Shown: positions 18,775-26,677 of the stretch, in pieces
How positions within the stretch are numbered: position 1 is the stretch's first letter
How the letters are laid out: every line of letters begins with the position of its first letter
Origin: Neobacillus sp. WH10
GTDB lineage: Bacteria; Bacillota; Bacilli; Bacillales; Cytobacillaceae
DNA length: 64,000 nt
Reading direction: 5' to 3'
Assembly: GCF_030123405.1 (NCBI RefSeq)
Contig: NZ_CP126110.1
Coordinates: forward strand, 1,612,001-1,676,000
Made by a program: the position numbers and the translations under genes
The notes under the pieces: model-generated
Database searches by the model: none
Seen by the model: the letters and a program-made list of their open reading frames with translations, nothing else
Told to the model about the DNA's origin: nothing

Positions 18775-19134
18775 ATGAAGAAGAGAATAACGATCTTAAA
18801 GGCTAACATTACAGAAAATAAGCTATTATTAGAAACAAATGAACCCGTCAGCGGATTAGTTCCGGGTGAGCAGATTCTTGTAGACTCTGAACAATATTCA
18901 TTTATTTACTTAATGGAGGGTCAAAAAGATTATTCATTTATTGTTCTAACTGAAGATATATGGCCTATACTTAAGAATGCAAAAGTGCAAGAGATTCCTG
19001 TATGGGTAACATTTAAAGAAGAACAGACAGAACTAATAAATTTTCATGATGAATTAGAATATGTAATTAGTAATATTAAAGGTAATAGTAACTATGGTAA
19101 TGAAATGGTTGCGAAAGTAGAGGGAATTTTCTAA
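18775..19134 (+). CDS. yjbL: YjbL family protein (UPF0738)
   Basis: 119 residues, no membrane segment, beta-rich pattern with conserved-looking segments (GLVPGEQILVDSEQYSFIYL). Family known only from Bacillales, function unknown. GGAGG lies seven bases before the ATG. First gene of the co-directional run yjbL-sasB-nadK-yjbO. Confidence 0.8.
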   Translation: MKKRITILKANITENKLLLETNEPVSGLVPGEQILVDSEQYSFIYLMEGQKDYSFIVLTEDIWPILKNAKVQEIPVWVTFKEEQTELINFHDELEYVISNIKGNSNYGNEMVAKVEGIF

Positions 19135-19161
19135 ACATAACTGTTTCTTCGAGGTGGTATC

Positions 19162-19800
19162 ATGAAGCATTGGGATCAATTTTTAGCCCCATATAAACAA
19201 GCTGTTTCAGAGCTTAAAATTAAATTAAAGGGAATGAGGGGGCAATTTGAACTAGATTCTACTCATTCACCAATTGAATTTGTTACAGGCCGCGTTAAAC
19301 CAATCGCAAGTATTCTCGATAAAGCGAATCAAAAAGGCATCCCGTTGGAGAGACTGGAAGAGGAAATGCAGGATATTGCTGGCATGCGGATTATGTGTCA
19401 GTTTGTCGAAGATATACATATGGTTGTCAATTTATTAAGAACCCGAAATGATTTAGAAATAGTGGAGGAAAGAGATTATATTTCCCATAAAAAGACAAGT
19501 GGGTACCGCTCATACCATGTAGTGATTCGTTACCCTGTTCAAACCATTCATGGAGAAAAGAAAATTCTTGCCGAAATTCAAATTAGGACGCTGGCGATGA
19601 ATTTTTGGGCAACAATTGAACATTCATTAAACTATAAGTATAAAGGGATATTTCCAACAGATATCCAAATGAGACTGCAAAGGGCTTCTGAAGCCGCATT
19701 TCGGCTTGATGAGGAAATGTCGTTAATCCGTGGTGAAATCCAGGAAGCTCAGGCTTTTTTTACAAGAAAGAAAGAGTTGAAGCATGAGGAAAAAAACTAG
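19162..19800 (+). CDS. sasB: Small alarmone synthetase SasB/RelQ (YjbM)
   Basis: It makes (p)ppGpp by pyrophosphate transfer from ATP to GDP or GTP, and in B. subtilis is a tetramer. 212 residues, a synthetase-only RelA/SpoT protein with no hydrolase domain. Synthetase motifs visible: GRVKPIASILDK, DIAGMRIMCQF, the G-loop-like HKKTSGYRSYHVVIRYP, AEIQIRTLAMNFWATIEHSLNYK. Ribosome-binding site GAGGTGG. It is next to NAD kinase, as in B. subtilis. Confidence 0.95.
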   Translation: MKHWDQFLAPYKQAVSELKIKLKGMRGQFELDSTHSPIEFVTGRVKPIASILDKANQKGIPLERLEEEMQDIAGMRIMCQFVEDIHMVVNLLRTRNDLEIVEERDYISHKKTSGYRSYHVVIRYPVQTIHGEKKILAEIQIRTLAMNFWATIEHSLNYKYKGIFPTDIQMRLQRASEAAFRLDEEMSLIRGEIQEAQAFFTRKKELKHEEKN

Positions 19801-19848
19801 TGAATAGACAGCCTTTTGACAGCCATTTAGTACAAGGAGCAGAAAAAT

Positions 19849-20643
19849 ATGAAATTTGCGATTACTTCAAAAGGAGATCAAAAATCAAACATATTGATGC
19901 ACAAAATGAGGACGTATTTACTTGATTTTGATCTTATATACGATGAGGACCAACCAGATATTGTCGTTTCCATTGGCGGCGATGGGACATTGCTTTATGC
20001 TTTCCACCGCTATAGCAGTCGTTTGAGTAAAACTGCATTTGTGGGAATCCATACAGGACACCTCGGTTTTTATGCCGACTGGATTCCTGATGAAATTGAA
20101 AAGCTTGTGATTGCAATTGCTAAAACCCCATATCAAGTCGTCGAATATCCCTTGCTTGAGGTCATCATTCGTTACTCGCATGCCGGGAAGGAATCGAGGT
20201 ATTTAGCCCTTAACGAATCCACCGTAAAAAGTGTTGAGGGGACACTTGTTATGGATGTCGAAATCCGCGGACAGCATTTTGAAAGGTTTCGTGGCGATGG
20301 TCTGTGCGTTTCTACGCCTTCAGGAAGTACAGCGTATAATAAAGCACTTGGCGGGGCAATAATCCATCCGTCGATATCTGCTATTCAAGTAGCGGAAATG
20401 GCATCCATTAATAACAAGGTGTTTAGAACAGTGGGCTCGCCCCTTATCCTTCCGGCGCATCATACCTGTATGCTGAAACCCGTTAACCGCTCTGATTTTC
20501 AGGTAACGATTGATCACCTGACACTGCTCCATAAAGACGTAAAATCGATTCAATTTAGGGTGCCGGAAGAAAAGATTCGTTTTGCCCGCTTCCGTCCATT
20601 CCCATTCTGGAAAAGAGTTCATGATTCGTTTATATCTGATTAA
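19849..20643 (+). CDS. nadK: NAD kinase
   Basis: Phosphorylates NAD to NADP. 264 residues. The GGDGT motif is at about residues 43-47 (DIVVSIGGDGTLLYAF), and the second conserved region reads NESTVKS with GDGLCVSTPSGSTAYNKALGG. CAAGGAG precedes the ATG. In B. subtilis the same locus (yjbN) encodes the general NAD kinase nadF/ppnK. Confidence 0.96.
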   Translation: MKFAITSKGDQKSNILMHKMRTYLLDFDLIYDEDQPDIVVSIGGDGTLLYAFHRYSSRLSKTAFVGIHTGHLGFYADWIPDEIEKLVIAIAKTPYQVVEYPLLEVIIRYSHAGKESRYLALNESTVKSVEGTLVMDVEIRGQHFERFRGDGLCVSTPSGSTAYNKALGGAIIHPSISAIQVAEMASINNKVFRTVGSPLILPAHHTCMLKPVNRSDFQVTIDHLTLLHKDVKSIQFRVPEEKIRFARFRPFPFWKRVHDSFISD

Positions 20644-20658
20644 GCGGAAGGTACCTGT

Positions 20659-21564
20659 ATGATGACTTCTCGATTTATATTGAACTGGGTTATTGATCAT
20701 GAACATGCCGGACTGTTAATAAAGGATTTTTTAAAAAATGAAGAGATCTCTCGTACGGCCTTAACGGATATCAAGTTTAAGGGCGGTAGTATTCAAGTAA
20801 ATAGCGAAGAAGTAAATGTTCGATACAAGTTAAAGATGGGGGATATGCTGACAGTTATCTTTCCTGCTGAGCATCCAAGTCAAGGGGTTCAGGGTGAGGA
20901 TATTCCGTTAACGATTTTGTTTGAAGACGATTATCTTCTCGTTGTTAACAAACCCGCTGGTATGAATACGATTCCATCAAGGGAACACCCTACGGGTAGT
21001 CTTGCCAATGCACTTGTTGGCTATTATCTGTGTATCGGGCTCGAAGCAACGTCCCATATCGTTACTCGGCTTGACCGTGATACTTCAGGGATTGTATTAA
21101 TTGCAAAGCATCGCCATGTTCATCATTTGTTTAGCAAAATGCAGCAGAAGGGGCAGGTTAAAAGAACATACGAGGCTTTTGCAGGAGGTCTGCTTACGTC
21201 AGATAGTGGTACCATTAAGGAACCGATTGGCCGAAAAGAGGACAGTATTATAGAAAGAGAAGTGCGTGACGACGGTCAATACGCCTGTACGCATTATCAG
21301 GTAATAGAGAGACATCGTTCATTTACACATATCAAGCTGCAGCTTGAAACTGGTCGAACACATCAAATTAGGGTTCATATGTCCTATATTGGCCATCCAT
21401 TACTCGGGGATGATTTGTATGGGGGAGATAATTCGATAATAGACAGGCAGGCACTTCATTGTCAACAAATCAAATTTAAGCACCCCTTCCTCGGCGAGGA
21501 AATGACCTTTACAGCACCATTTCCTCATGATATGGGTAAAATCTTAGATGCTGATCCGATTTAA
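20659..21564 (+). CDS. yjbO: RluD-like pseudouridine synthase YjbO
   Basis: Converts uridines in structured RNA, probably rRNA, to pseudouridine. 301 residues. An S4-like N-terminal RNA-binding segment (about residues 15-70, KFKGGSIQVNSEEVN) precedes the RluA-type catalytic domain with Asp139 in VTRLDRDTSGIVLIAK. LETGRTHQIRVHMSYIGHPLLGD is the other hallmark. The gene begins 15 bp after nadK. Repeat copy 4 follows. Confidence 0.93.
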   Translation: MMTSRFILNWVIDHEHAGLLIKDFLKNEEISRTALTDIKFKGGSIQVNSEEVNVRYKLKMGDMLTVIFPAEHPSQGVQGEDIPLTILFEDDYLLVVNKPAGMNTIPSREHPTGSLANALVGYYLCIGLEATSHIVTRLDRDTSGIVLIAKHRHVHHLFSKMQQKGQVKRTYEAFAGGLLTSDSGTIKEPIGRKEDSIIEREVRDDGQYACTHYQVIERHRSFTHIKLQLETGRTHQIRVHMSYIGHPLLGDDLYGGDNSIIDRQALHCQQIKFKHPFLGEEMTFTAPFPHDMGKILDADPI

Positions 21565-21611
21565 TTTGGATCAGCCTTGTCATTTTGTAATAAAAAAGGT
21601 TAAAATTTCGA

Positions 21612-21745
21612 CTTTGAGAATTGTCCATCTCCATAAGAATAGGTTTCGGAAGCGATTCCTCGCACGAAGGAAAAGCGTTGGCTTTTTCGAGGAACTCGCA
21701 GTGTCTAGTATACTAGCTGCTAAACGGGTTGTTCCGCTTTTCTTT
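21612..21745 (+). repeat. Interspersed repeat copy 4
   Basis: Starts TTTGAGAATTGTCCATCTCC and ends GTTCCGCTTTTCTTT, reaching the prpE stop codon. Much closer to copy 1 in its middle part: both have AAGGAAAAGCGTT followed by GCTTTTTC. It lies between two convergent genes. Confidence 0.7.
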
Positions 21746-22485
21746 CAATCCATATTTTTAAATTTTTCCTCGAAATATGGCATAGTAGAAGGAACAGAAA
21801 CCAATTCCATTTCTGGGTACCTTAATGAGGTAAGCTTGCCACCGAAAACAGCACCTGTATCAATATTATATGTGTTGTTGAGGATGCGTGGCTCTGTTAC
21901 TGGTGTATGTCCGTAAACAATTAAGAAGTCGCCATGATACGATTTCGCCCAATCTCTTCTTACAGGTGAGCCGTCAGGGTGTTTTTCACCGGTTATATCT
22001 CCATATAGAACAAATTTTTTGACCTTTGCATGTGTCTGTCCGATAAATTCCTCTTTAATTCCTGCATGTGCAATAACGAGCTTTTGATTGTCTAATACTA
22101 AATAAAGTGGTGCATTTTCATAAAGCTCAATAAATTTTTTTCGAATGGATTGCTGGTCTTCTTTAAATAATGATTCATATTCTGCGACAGTTGTTTCAAG
22201 ACCGTGGGCAATCTGTACTTTATTCCCCAGAAAGAAGCGGTATAACTTATTGCAATGATTTCCGGGGGTGTAATATGCCTGTTTAAGCTTGATCACCAGC
22301 TGCCAAACAATCTCAATCACCTTTATTGATTCCGGTCCCCTGTCAGTTAAATCGCCAACGAAACCGAGCACCCTGTATTCAGGATGAACTGGTATCCCAT
22401 TTTCCCATTTGTAGCCAAGCTTTAAGGTAAGCTCTTTAAATTCACTAAAACATCCGTGAATATCACCAATAATATCAATTTTCAT
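21745..22485 (-). CDS. prpE: Bis(5'-nucleosyl)-tetraphosphatase PrpE
   Basis: Calcineurin-like phosphoesterase that hydrolyses Ap4A-type dinucleotides; 246 residues. Metal-binding motifs are GDIHGCFSE near the N-terminus, GDLTDRGPES and GNHCNK, with later VIAHAG and YGHTPV histidines. I choose ATG at 22485, nine bases after AGGAGG; the ATG at 22494 is too close to that site. The gene order nadK-yjbO-prpE is that of B. subtilis. Confidence 0.93.
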   Translation of the reverse strand: MKIDIIGDIHGCFSEFKELTLKLGYKWENGIPVHPEYRVLGFVGDLTDRGPESIKVIEIVWQLVIKLKQAYYTPGNHCNKLYRFFLGNKVQIAHGLETTVAEYESLFKEDQQSIRKKFIELYENAPLYLVLDNQKLVIAHAGIKEEFIGQTHAKVKKFVLYGDITGEKHPDGSPVRRDWAKSYHGDFLIVYGHTPVTEPRILNNTYNIDTGAVFGGKLTSLRYPEMELVSVPSTMPYFEEKFKNMD

Positions 22486-22555
22486 GAGATGCATCCTCCT
22501 GTTAATTATTTTTTATGAAAAAGTTTATTTTTATCAAAAGAATTTTTAATTTTGA

Positions 22556-22705
22556 GAGGTGGTTCAAAATTATGGGTTCGATTGTACCCATGGTGACACA
22601 GAATTACAGATGCGTGACCTCTTAATTGTAACTGGCTCGAAAGAATATGTTGACGAGTTGAAAGGGGAATTGGATTTTATGAAACATGCTAAAAGTTTGT
22701 TTTAG
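22556..22705 (+). pseudogene. C-terminal remnant of a YjbQ-like antiporter (TrkA-C end)
   Basis: A 49-codon open stretch preceded by an in-frame stop and lacking a start reads VVQNYGFDCTHGD, then ELQMRDLLIVTGSKEYVDEL, and ends KHAKSLF. This looks like the last residues of an RCK/TrkA-C domain. In B. subtilis yjbQ, a cation/proton antiporter with RCK domains, directly follows prpE. The fragment has the expected place, so the bulk of the gene appears deleted. No search was run. Confidence 0.55.
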
Positions 22706-22747
22706 GAATTATTACTATACTTTTCATTTGTGACGAATTAGTGTAGT

Positions 22748-22766
22748 ATTAGTACCAAGTACTAAT
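22748..22766 (+). promoter_or_regulatory. FapR operator upstream of fabI
   Basis: ATTAGTACCAAGTACTAAT is a near-perfect palindrome matching the FapR consensus for lipid-synthesis genes. It overlaps a candidate -10 (TAGTAT, 22744-22749) and lies 31 bp before the fabI start. FapR repression is relieved by malonyl-CoA. Confidence 0.88.
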
Positions 22767-22796
22767 ATCTTGTAATTAATGTAGGGGGACTTTAAT

Positions 22797-23567
22797 ATGA
22801 ATCTTTCTTTAGCAGGAAAAACATTTGTAGTAATGGGTGTGGCCAATAAACGAAGTATTGCGTGGGGAATTGCCCGCTCACTGCATAACGCAGGGGCTCG
22901 ATTAATTTTTACGTATGCAGGTGAAAGAATTGAAAGCAGTGTTCGTGATTTAGCAAATTCTTTGGAGGCTGATGGGACACTCGTCCTTCCGTGTGATGTA
23001 ACAAGCGATGATGCAATTGCTACTTGTTTTGCAAAAATAAAAGAGTCAGTTGGGACGATTCATGGGCTGGCACATTGCATTGCATTTGCAAAAACAGAGG
23101 ATTTAAAAGGTGAATTTGTGAACACTTCAAGGGATGGATTCCTGCTTGCACAAAATATAAGCTCCTACTCTCTAACGGCCGTTGCCAAAGAAGCACGTGG
23201 CTTGATGACTGAAGGAGGAAGTATTGTAACATTAACCTATTTAGGTGGTGAGAGAGCAATTCCAAACTACAATGTCATGGGTGTAGCGAAAGCATCTCTA
23301 GATGCAAGTGTCCGTTATTTAGCTGCTGACCTTGGAAAAGATGGCATCCGTGTTAATTCCATATCTGCTGGCCCTATTCGTACCCTATCAGCCAAAGCGA
23401 TTGGAGAATTTAATTCTATTTTAAATGAGATTGAAGAAAGAGCACCATTACGCAGAGCAACTTCCCCAGAAGAAGTTGGTGATACTGCCCTGTTCCTCTT
23501 CAGTAACCTATCCCGTGGAATTACCGGTGAAAACATTCACGTCGATTCCGGATATCATATTCTTTAA
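22797..23567 (+). CDS. fabI: Enoyl-ACP reductase FabI
   Basis: NADH-dependent last step of fatty-acid elongation; short-chain dehydrogenase fold; target of triclosan-type inhibitors. 256 residues. The cofactor loop is VMGVANKRSIAWGIA. Catalytic Tyr148, Tyr158 and Lys165 correspond to Tyr146, Tyr156 and Lys163 of E. coli FabI. Ribosome-binding site AGGGGGA. A FapR operator lies in its promoter. The gene is placed like B. subtilis yjbW; the tenA-thi genes found before it there are absent here. Confidence 0.96.
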   Translation: MNLSLAGKTFVVMGVANKRSIAWGIARSLHNAGARLIFTYAGERIESSVRDLANSLEADGTLVLPCDVTSDDAIATCFAKIKESVGTIHGLAHCIAFAKTEDLKGEFVNTSRDGFLLAQNISSYSLTAVAKEARGLMTEGGSIVTLTYLGGERAIPNYNVMGVAKASLDASVRYLAADLGKDGIRVNSISAGPIRTLSAKAIGEFNSILNEIEERAPLRRATSPEEVGDTALFLFSNLSRGITGENIHVDSGYHIL

Positions 23568-23577
23568 TAAAATCAAC

Positions 23578-23606
23578 AAAGCCCGCTTAAAGAAGCGGGC
23601 TTTTGT
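23578..23606 (+). terminator. Terminator of fabI
   Basis: AAAGCCCGCTT pairs with AAGCGGGCTTTT; compact GC-rich stem with T tail. Confidence 0.93.
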
Positions 23607-23612
23607 TAGCTG

Positions 23613-23652
23613 GAAAGAAAGTATAAACTTTTTCAAGTTTATACTTTCTTTC
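23613..23652. repeat. Perfect 18-bp hairpin after fabI
   Basis: GAAAGAAAGTATAAACTT (23613-23630), loop TTTC, and an exact reverse complement (23635-23652). It is not followed by a T run. The next 60 bp (GCGCATAAGTGCAACTACGC and on) look like part of an interspersed Bacillus repeat, but no second copy is in this window. Confidence 0.8.
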
Positions 23653-23771
23653 TGCGCATAAGTGCAACTACGCTTCTGTCTTCGTCCTTAGGGGCTCGTC
23701 AATCGGCTAGTTTTCTTTATGTATTCGTTTAACCTGAGTGAAATTCTTTGTAAACGAGTATTGGCCTTTCG

Positions 23772-23780
23772 CATACATAT
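23772..23780 (+). promoter_or_regulatory. Mother-cell sigma promoter -10 of cotO
   Basis: CATACATAT fits both SigK (CATANNNTA) and SigE (CATACANT) -10 elements, 36 bp before the cotO start. AAACGA about 17 bp upstream could be the -35. Expected for a coat gene. Confidence 0.5.
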
Positions 23781-23815
23781 AATGTGTAGGATTACGTTAA
23801 TAGGAGGTGAAATGA

Positions 23816-24319
23816 ATGTCGAAAATGAAGAGTAAAGGACCGCTTTTATATGTCCATCAGACTTTTTCAATGACTCCAACAAATCACAACATGCAGGAAT
23901 TGTATACAAACAAACAGAACTTGGAATCATTAGAGGAAGAAAAGCTGCAAGTGAATGAAAGCCCTAAGAAAATTTCCCGTACGAAAAAAGATCTTTTCCA
24001 AGAACCTATACCAATTGATGTGGTCAAATCGGAGAATCTGCAAACTGCACAACAACAGCAAACACATCGGAGATCATTAAATAGGGTAAAACCCTTTAAA
24101 GAAATGGACTTAAACGAGCGCTTAGACTACTTAATCAACTTTCCAAAAGTACTTCCACCTGTTCCGTGTGTATTTTATACTACTGAAAAAAATCATCAAG
24201 GTTACCTAGCGGAATACGATCATCAGCAAGTAACGATTAAGTTAAATGATCAAACATTTAAAACCGTCCCGCTTCAGGAATTAACGGATGTCATTATGAT
24301 TGGGATTAAAAAAGTCTAG
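23816..24319 (+). CDS. cotO: Spore coat morphogenetic protein CotO
   Basis: Coat assembly protein, made in the mother cell. 167 residues. A short conserved N-terminus (GPLLYVHQTFS) and a low-complexity charged middle with poly-Gln are followed by the conserved C-terminal region LNERLDYLINFPKVLPPVPC. The order fabI-cotO-cotZ matches B. subtilis yjbW-yjbX-cotZ. TAGGAGGTGA precedes the ATG. Confidence 0.88.
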   Translation: MSKMKSKGPLLYVHQTFSMTPTNHNMQELYTNKQNLESLEEEKLQVNESPKKISRTKKDLFQEPIPIDVVKSENLQTAQQQQTHRRSLNRVKPFKEMDLNERLDYLINFPKVLPPVPCVFYTTEKNHQGYLAEYDHQQVTIKLNDQTFKTVPLQELTDVIMIGIKKV

Positions 24320-24327
24320 AAAGTAAA

Positions 24328-24358
24328 GAAGCCAGCCGATATACGACTGGCTCATTTT
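24328..24358. terminator. Hairpin between convergent cotO and cotZ
   Basis: AGCCAG (24330-24335) pairs with CTGGCT (24347-24352) with additional inner CG pairs. The flanks are AT-rich on both sides, so it may end both transcripts. Confidence 0.65.
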
Positions 24359-24372
24359 AATGGGCGTTTTTT

Positions 24373-24882
24373 TTAATTACAAAGTCCTAGGTTAACGTCA
24401 GCAACACATTGGACTGAACAGAAGCAGCTTAAATCAACTGTTATGCAATCATTGCTTGCGCGGAATCGCTCAACCTGGCAAACCTTTGTTAGGTCAATAC
24501 AACATTTGTCTCCGCTGGATACAAGGTTTACTGCATGGAAGTTTCCACCTTCGCGACGTCCTGGTACTAATACCCGAAGTGTAGCACAACAGTTGTCAAA
24601 TACTTCTTCTACTCGGAAGAATATAGACACACAAGCATTGCTTTCATTCGTTAAAAAAGCATGGAATGGAGAACCGTCTGCCGTACTTAAAATAAATACA
24701 CGCGTATCAACAGGCTCTCTTCTTGCTGGTGACACTAACGTTCCTAGTGGCTCTGTAAAACAACTGGAACACTCTACACATTCATCTTCTACAGCGTTAT
24801 CTTGGATTTCTTTAATGGCACGAACTACTTCGCAAACACAGTTCCCGCTGCGAAAATCGTCATGATTTTTCCCGCTACCCAT
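24373..24882 (-). CDS. cotZ: Spore coat protein CotZ/CotY family
   Basis: Cysteine-rich outer coat/crust protein that forms disulphide-linked arrays. From ATG at 24882 (GGAGG eight bases upstream) it has 169 residues and many cysteines (CVCEVV, CVECSSC, NCCATL, KCCIDLTKVC, SCFCSVQC). The in-frame extension to 24960 has no ribosome-binding site. CotY and CotZ are paralogues; only one copy is present here, whereas B. subtilis has both. A 140-codon antisense frame is a shadow. Confidence 0.9.
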   Translation of the reverse strand: MGSGKNHDDFRSGNCVCEVVRAIKEIQDNAVEDECVECSSCFTEPLGTLVSPARREPVDTRVFILSTADGSPFHAFLTNESNACVSIFFRVEEVFDNCCATLRVLVPGRREGGNFHAVNLVSSGDKCCIDLTKVCQVERFRASNDCITVDLSCFCSVQCVADVNLGLCN

Positions 24883-25021
24883 TTTATTTTCCTCCTTCAT
24901 CAATGATATATATCTTACATTACTAACATATTTCACAGAGGGCTTTTGGGTTACGGACAATTGCCTTGTTTGGAAAAATTAGGCGGATGTTTACTCTAAT
25001 TGAAAAAGAAAGGGGCAATTC

Positions 25022-25381
25022 ATGATGAAAATAACCTTTATAAACTTCCTAATAGTGTCACTCGCGAGCTTTAGGCTGACAAGATTGCTTGTTTTTGATA
25101 AAATAACCGAATTTATTCGCAGTCCTTTTTTCGATGAATTAAGTGAGGAAAATGAGGATGGTGAAATAGAGGTTTATTACATTCCCAAGAAATCAGGGGT
25201 CAAGAAATTTATGGGTGAACTTCTCAGCTGTTATTGGTGTACAGGTATCTGGGCAGCAGCCCTCATTGTAGTGTTATATTATATTTCTCCTAACTTTTCT
25301 GCACCAATCATCCTTATATTAGCGGTTGCAGGTTTTGCTTCGATTCTTGAATTTTTCGTACAGTATTTTATCGAAAAATAA
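25022..25381 (+). CDS. yjcA: YjcA family sporulation membrane protein (DUF1360)
   Basis: 119 residues. An N-terminal hydrophobic segment ends in SFRLTRLLVFDK and an acidic loop (ELSEENEDGEIEVYY) follows. Then comes the DUF1360 hallmark GELLSCYWCTGIWAAAL with its CxxC, and two membrane helices. It follows the cot cluster as in B. subtilis. Two tandem ATGs at 25022 and 25025 both fit the GAAAGGGG site. Role in the spore undefined. Confidence 0.88.
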   Translation: MMKITFINFLIVSLASFRLTRLLVFDKITEFIRSPFFDELSEENEDGEIEVYYIPKKSGVKKFMGELLSCYWCTGIWAAALIVVLYYISPNFSAPIILILAVAGFASILEFFVQYFIEK

Positions 25382-25461
25382 TCCTTTCGCTGAGACAAGA
25401 CTTGCAGAGGGTTCATATTTTATTTAGTAGGTGTTGAATAAATAATGAGGGAGAGAGAGAA

Positions 25462-25566
25462 GTGAAAAATAAAAAAACGAGAAAGAAAAAAGCCCAATCC
25501 GCACCAAAATCAAATGAGGTAAAGAAAAAAGGCTGCGGGTGTGGTAAAAAAAAGACATTTAAGTAA
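25462..25566 (+). CDS. 34-residue lysine-rich peptide with GCGCGKK motif
   Basis: GTG at 25462 follows a purine-rich GGGAGAGAG site and the stop is at 25564-25566. About half of the residues are Lys or Arg; the C-terminal part carries KKKGCGCGKKKTFK. It has its own terminator, which argues for a real transcript. Position in a sporulation cluster suggests a small spore or coat peptide, but I do not recognise it. Confidence 0.55.
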   Translation: MKNKKTRKKKAQSAPKSNEVKKKGCGCGKKKTFK

Positions 25567-25572
25567 AAAAGG

Positions 25573-25605
25573 AAAACTGCTGGTTATCTGGCAGTTTTTT
25601 ATTTT
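25573..25605 (+). terminator. Terminator after the lysine-rich peptide
   Basis: AAAACTGC (25573-25580), 10-base loop, GCAGTTTT (25591-25598), then a T run. Confidence 0.88.
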
Positions 25606-25625
25606 TCTTTTTTGAGCAAATTCCC

Positions 25626-25654
25626 AAAAATTATGTTATCAAGTCATAATTTTT
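25626..25654. repeat. 10-bp AT hairpin upstream of the spoVA cluster
   Basis: AAAAATTATG and CATAATTTTT form a perfect stem with a 9-base loop, 63 bp before the lipoprotein start. It could be a second terminator or a regulatory fold. Confidence 0.5.
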
Positions 25655-25717
25655 GCCAATTTCGAAAAAACTACAAGTAATAGTAACTCAAAAAATGGAA
25701 CAAGGAAAGGGAAGCAA

Positions 25718-26182
25718 ATGATCATTAGATATCAAATATTGTTCGCTTGTTTATTTTTATTGGCAGCCTGTAATCATAATCCACACGTAAGGGATAGTCA
25801 ATTGGCATTGATGAAAACGACAAATCCTAAGCCGGTGGTAACAGATCAAAATAAAAGTAATGACAGCGTGGAAGAAATTAAAAAGGATGTAAGCTCTTTT
25901 CCAGAACTTTATGATGTGGCCGTGATAAAAGGAAAAAAGGATACGCTTGTTGTTTATAAAGTAAAACATTTATACCGATTTAATATGAAAAAAATTGAAA
26001 AGGATGTAAACAAGAAGTTAGAGAAGAAGTATCCGAAAGAAAACTTTACTGTTTCAAGTGACTATAAGATTTTTCTAGAAGCAGTTAGACTTGATGAGAA
26101 GATGAAATCTGCTAAGTTTTCCCACAAAGAGGCTGAAAAGCGCTTGGAGGATATCGTCAAAATGACGGACAAAACGAAGTAA
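25718..26182 (+). CDS. YhcN/YlaJ family sporulation lipoprotein
   Basis: 154 residues. Lipoprotein signal ending LLAAC (Cys18) followed by a hydrophilic linker. The YhcN/YlaJ-type domain starts VEEIKKDVSSFPELYDVAVIKGKKDTLVVYKVKHL, then charged helices. In spore formers such lipoproteins sit in the inner spore membrane and are often encoded with spoVA genes; the next three genes are spoVAC, spoVAD and spoVAE, 15 bp away, so co-transcription is likely. Assigned by pattern. Confidence 0.75.
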   Translation: MIIRYQILFACLFLLAACNHNPHVRDSQLALMKTTNPKPVVTDQNKSNDSVEEIKKDVSSFPELYDVAVIKGKKDTLVVYKVKHLYRFNMKKIEKDVNKKLEKKYPKENFTVSSDYKIFLEAVRLDEKMKSAKFSHKEAEKRLEDIVKMTDKTK

Positions 26183-26197
26183 GAAAGGAGAATGAAG

Positions 26198-26677
26198 ATG
26201 CCGACTACCAAACAAAAAAATACGACACCCCAACAGCGAAACTATCAACAGTTACAGCAAAAACATGAAATAAAACGACCAGTATTAAAGAATTGTTTGA
26301 AAGCATTTTTTGTTGGAGGATTTATATGCGTTATTGGTCAGGCAGTTAGTTATTTTTACATATATTTTTTTGATTTTACAGAACAAAGTGTAGGAAATCC
26401 GACTGTGGCAACAATGGTCTTCTTCTCGATGCTGTTAACAGGTTTTGGAGTTTACGATCGCCTTGGACAATTTGCTGGTGCAGGAAGTGCTGTGCCTGTT
26501 ACCGGTTTTGGAAACGCTGTAATCTCAGCTGCGATTGAACACCGTACAGAAGGGTTTGTGCTAGGAGTGGGCGGGAATATGTTTAAACTTGCAGGATCAG
26601 TGATTCTCTTCGGAGTATTTTCTGCTTTCGTAGTTGCATTGATTAAAACGCTGCTCGTGATTTGGGGGGTTTTGTAA
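26198..26677 (+). CDS. spoVAC: Stage V sporulation protein AC
   Basis: Inner-membrane component of the channel that moves dipicolinic acid into spores and out at germination. About 159 residues; basic hydrophilic start, then several helices with the family hallmark FGVYDRLGQFAGAGSAVPVTGFGNAVISAAIEHRTEGFVLG. ATG at 26198 is seven bases after AAGGAG; the ATG at 26192 is too close. Its stop abuts the spoVAD start. Confidence 0.94.
   Translation: MPTTKQKNTTPQQRNYQQLQQKHEIKRPVLKNCLKAFFVGGFICVIGQAVSYFYIYFFDFTEQSVGNPTVATMVFFSMLLTGFGVYDRLGQFAGAGSAVPVTGFGNAVISAAIEHRTEGFVLGVGGNMFKLAGSVILFGVFSAFVVALIKTLLVIWGVL

Noticed and set aside
21548..21916. 122-codon plus-strand frame
   Set aside because: Overlaps repeat copy 4 and the antisense of prpE; no ribosome-binding site.
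24443..24865. 140-codon open frame on the plus strand
   Set aside because: It is exactly antisense to cotZ, whose cysteine-rich protein is clearly real; no ribosome-binding site.
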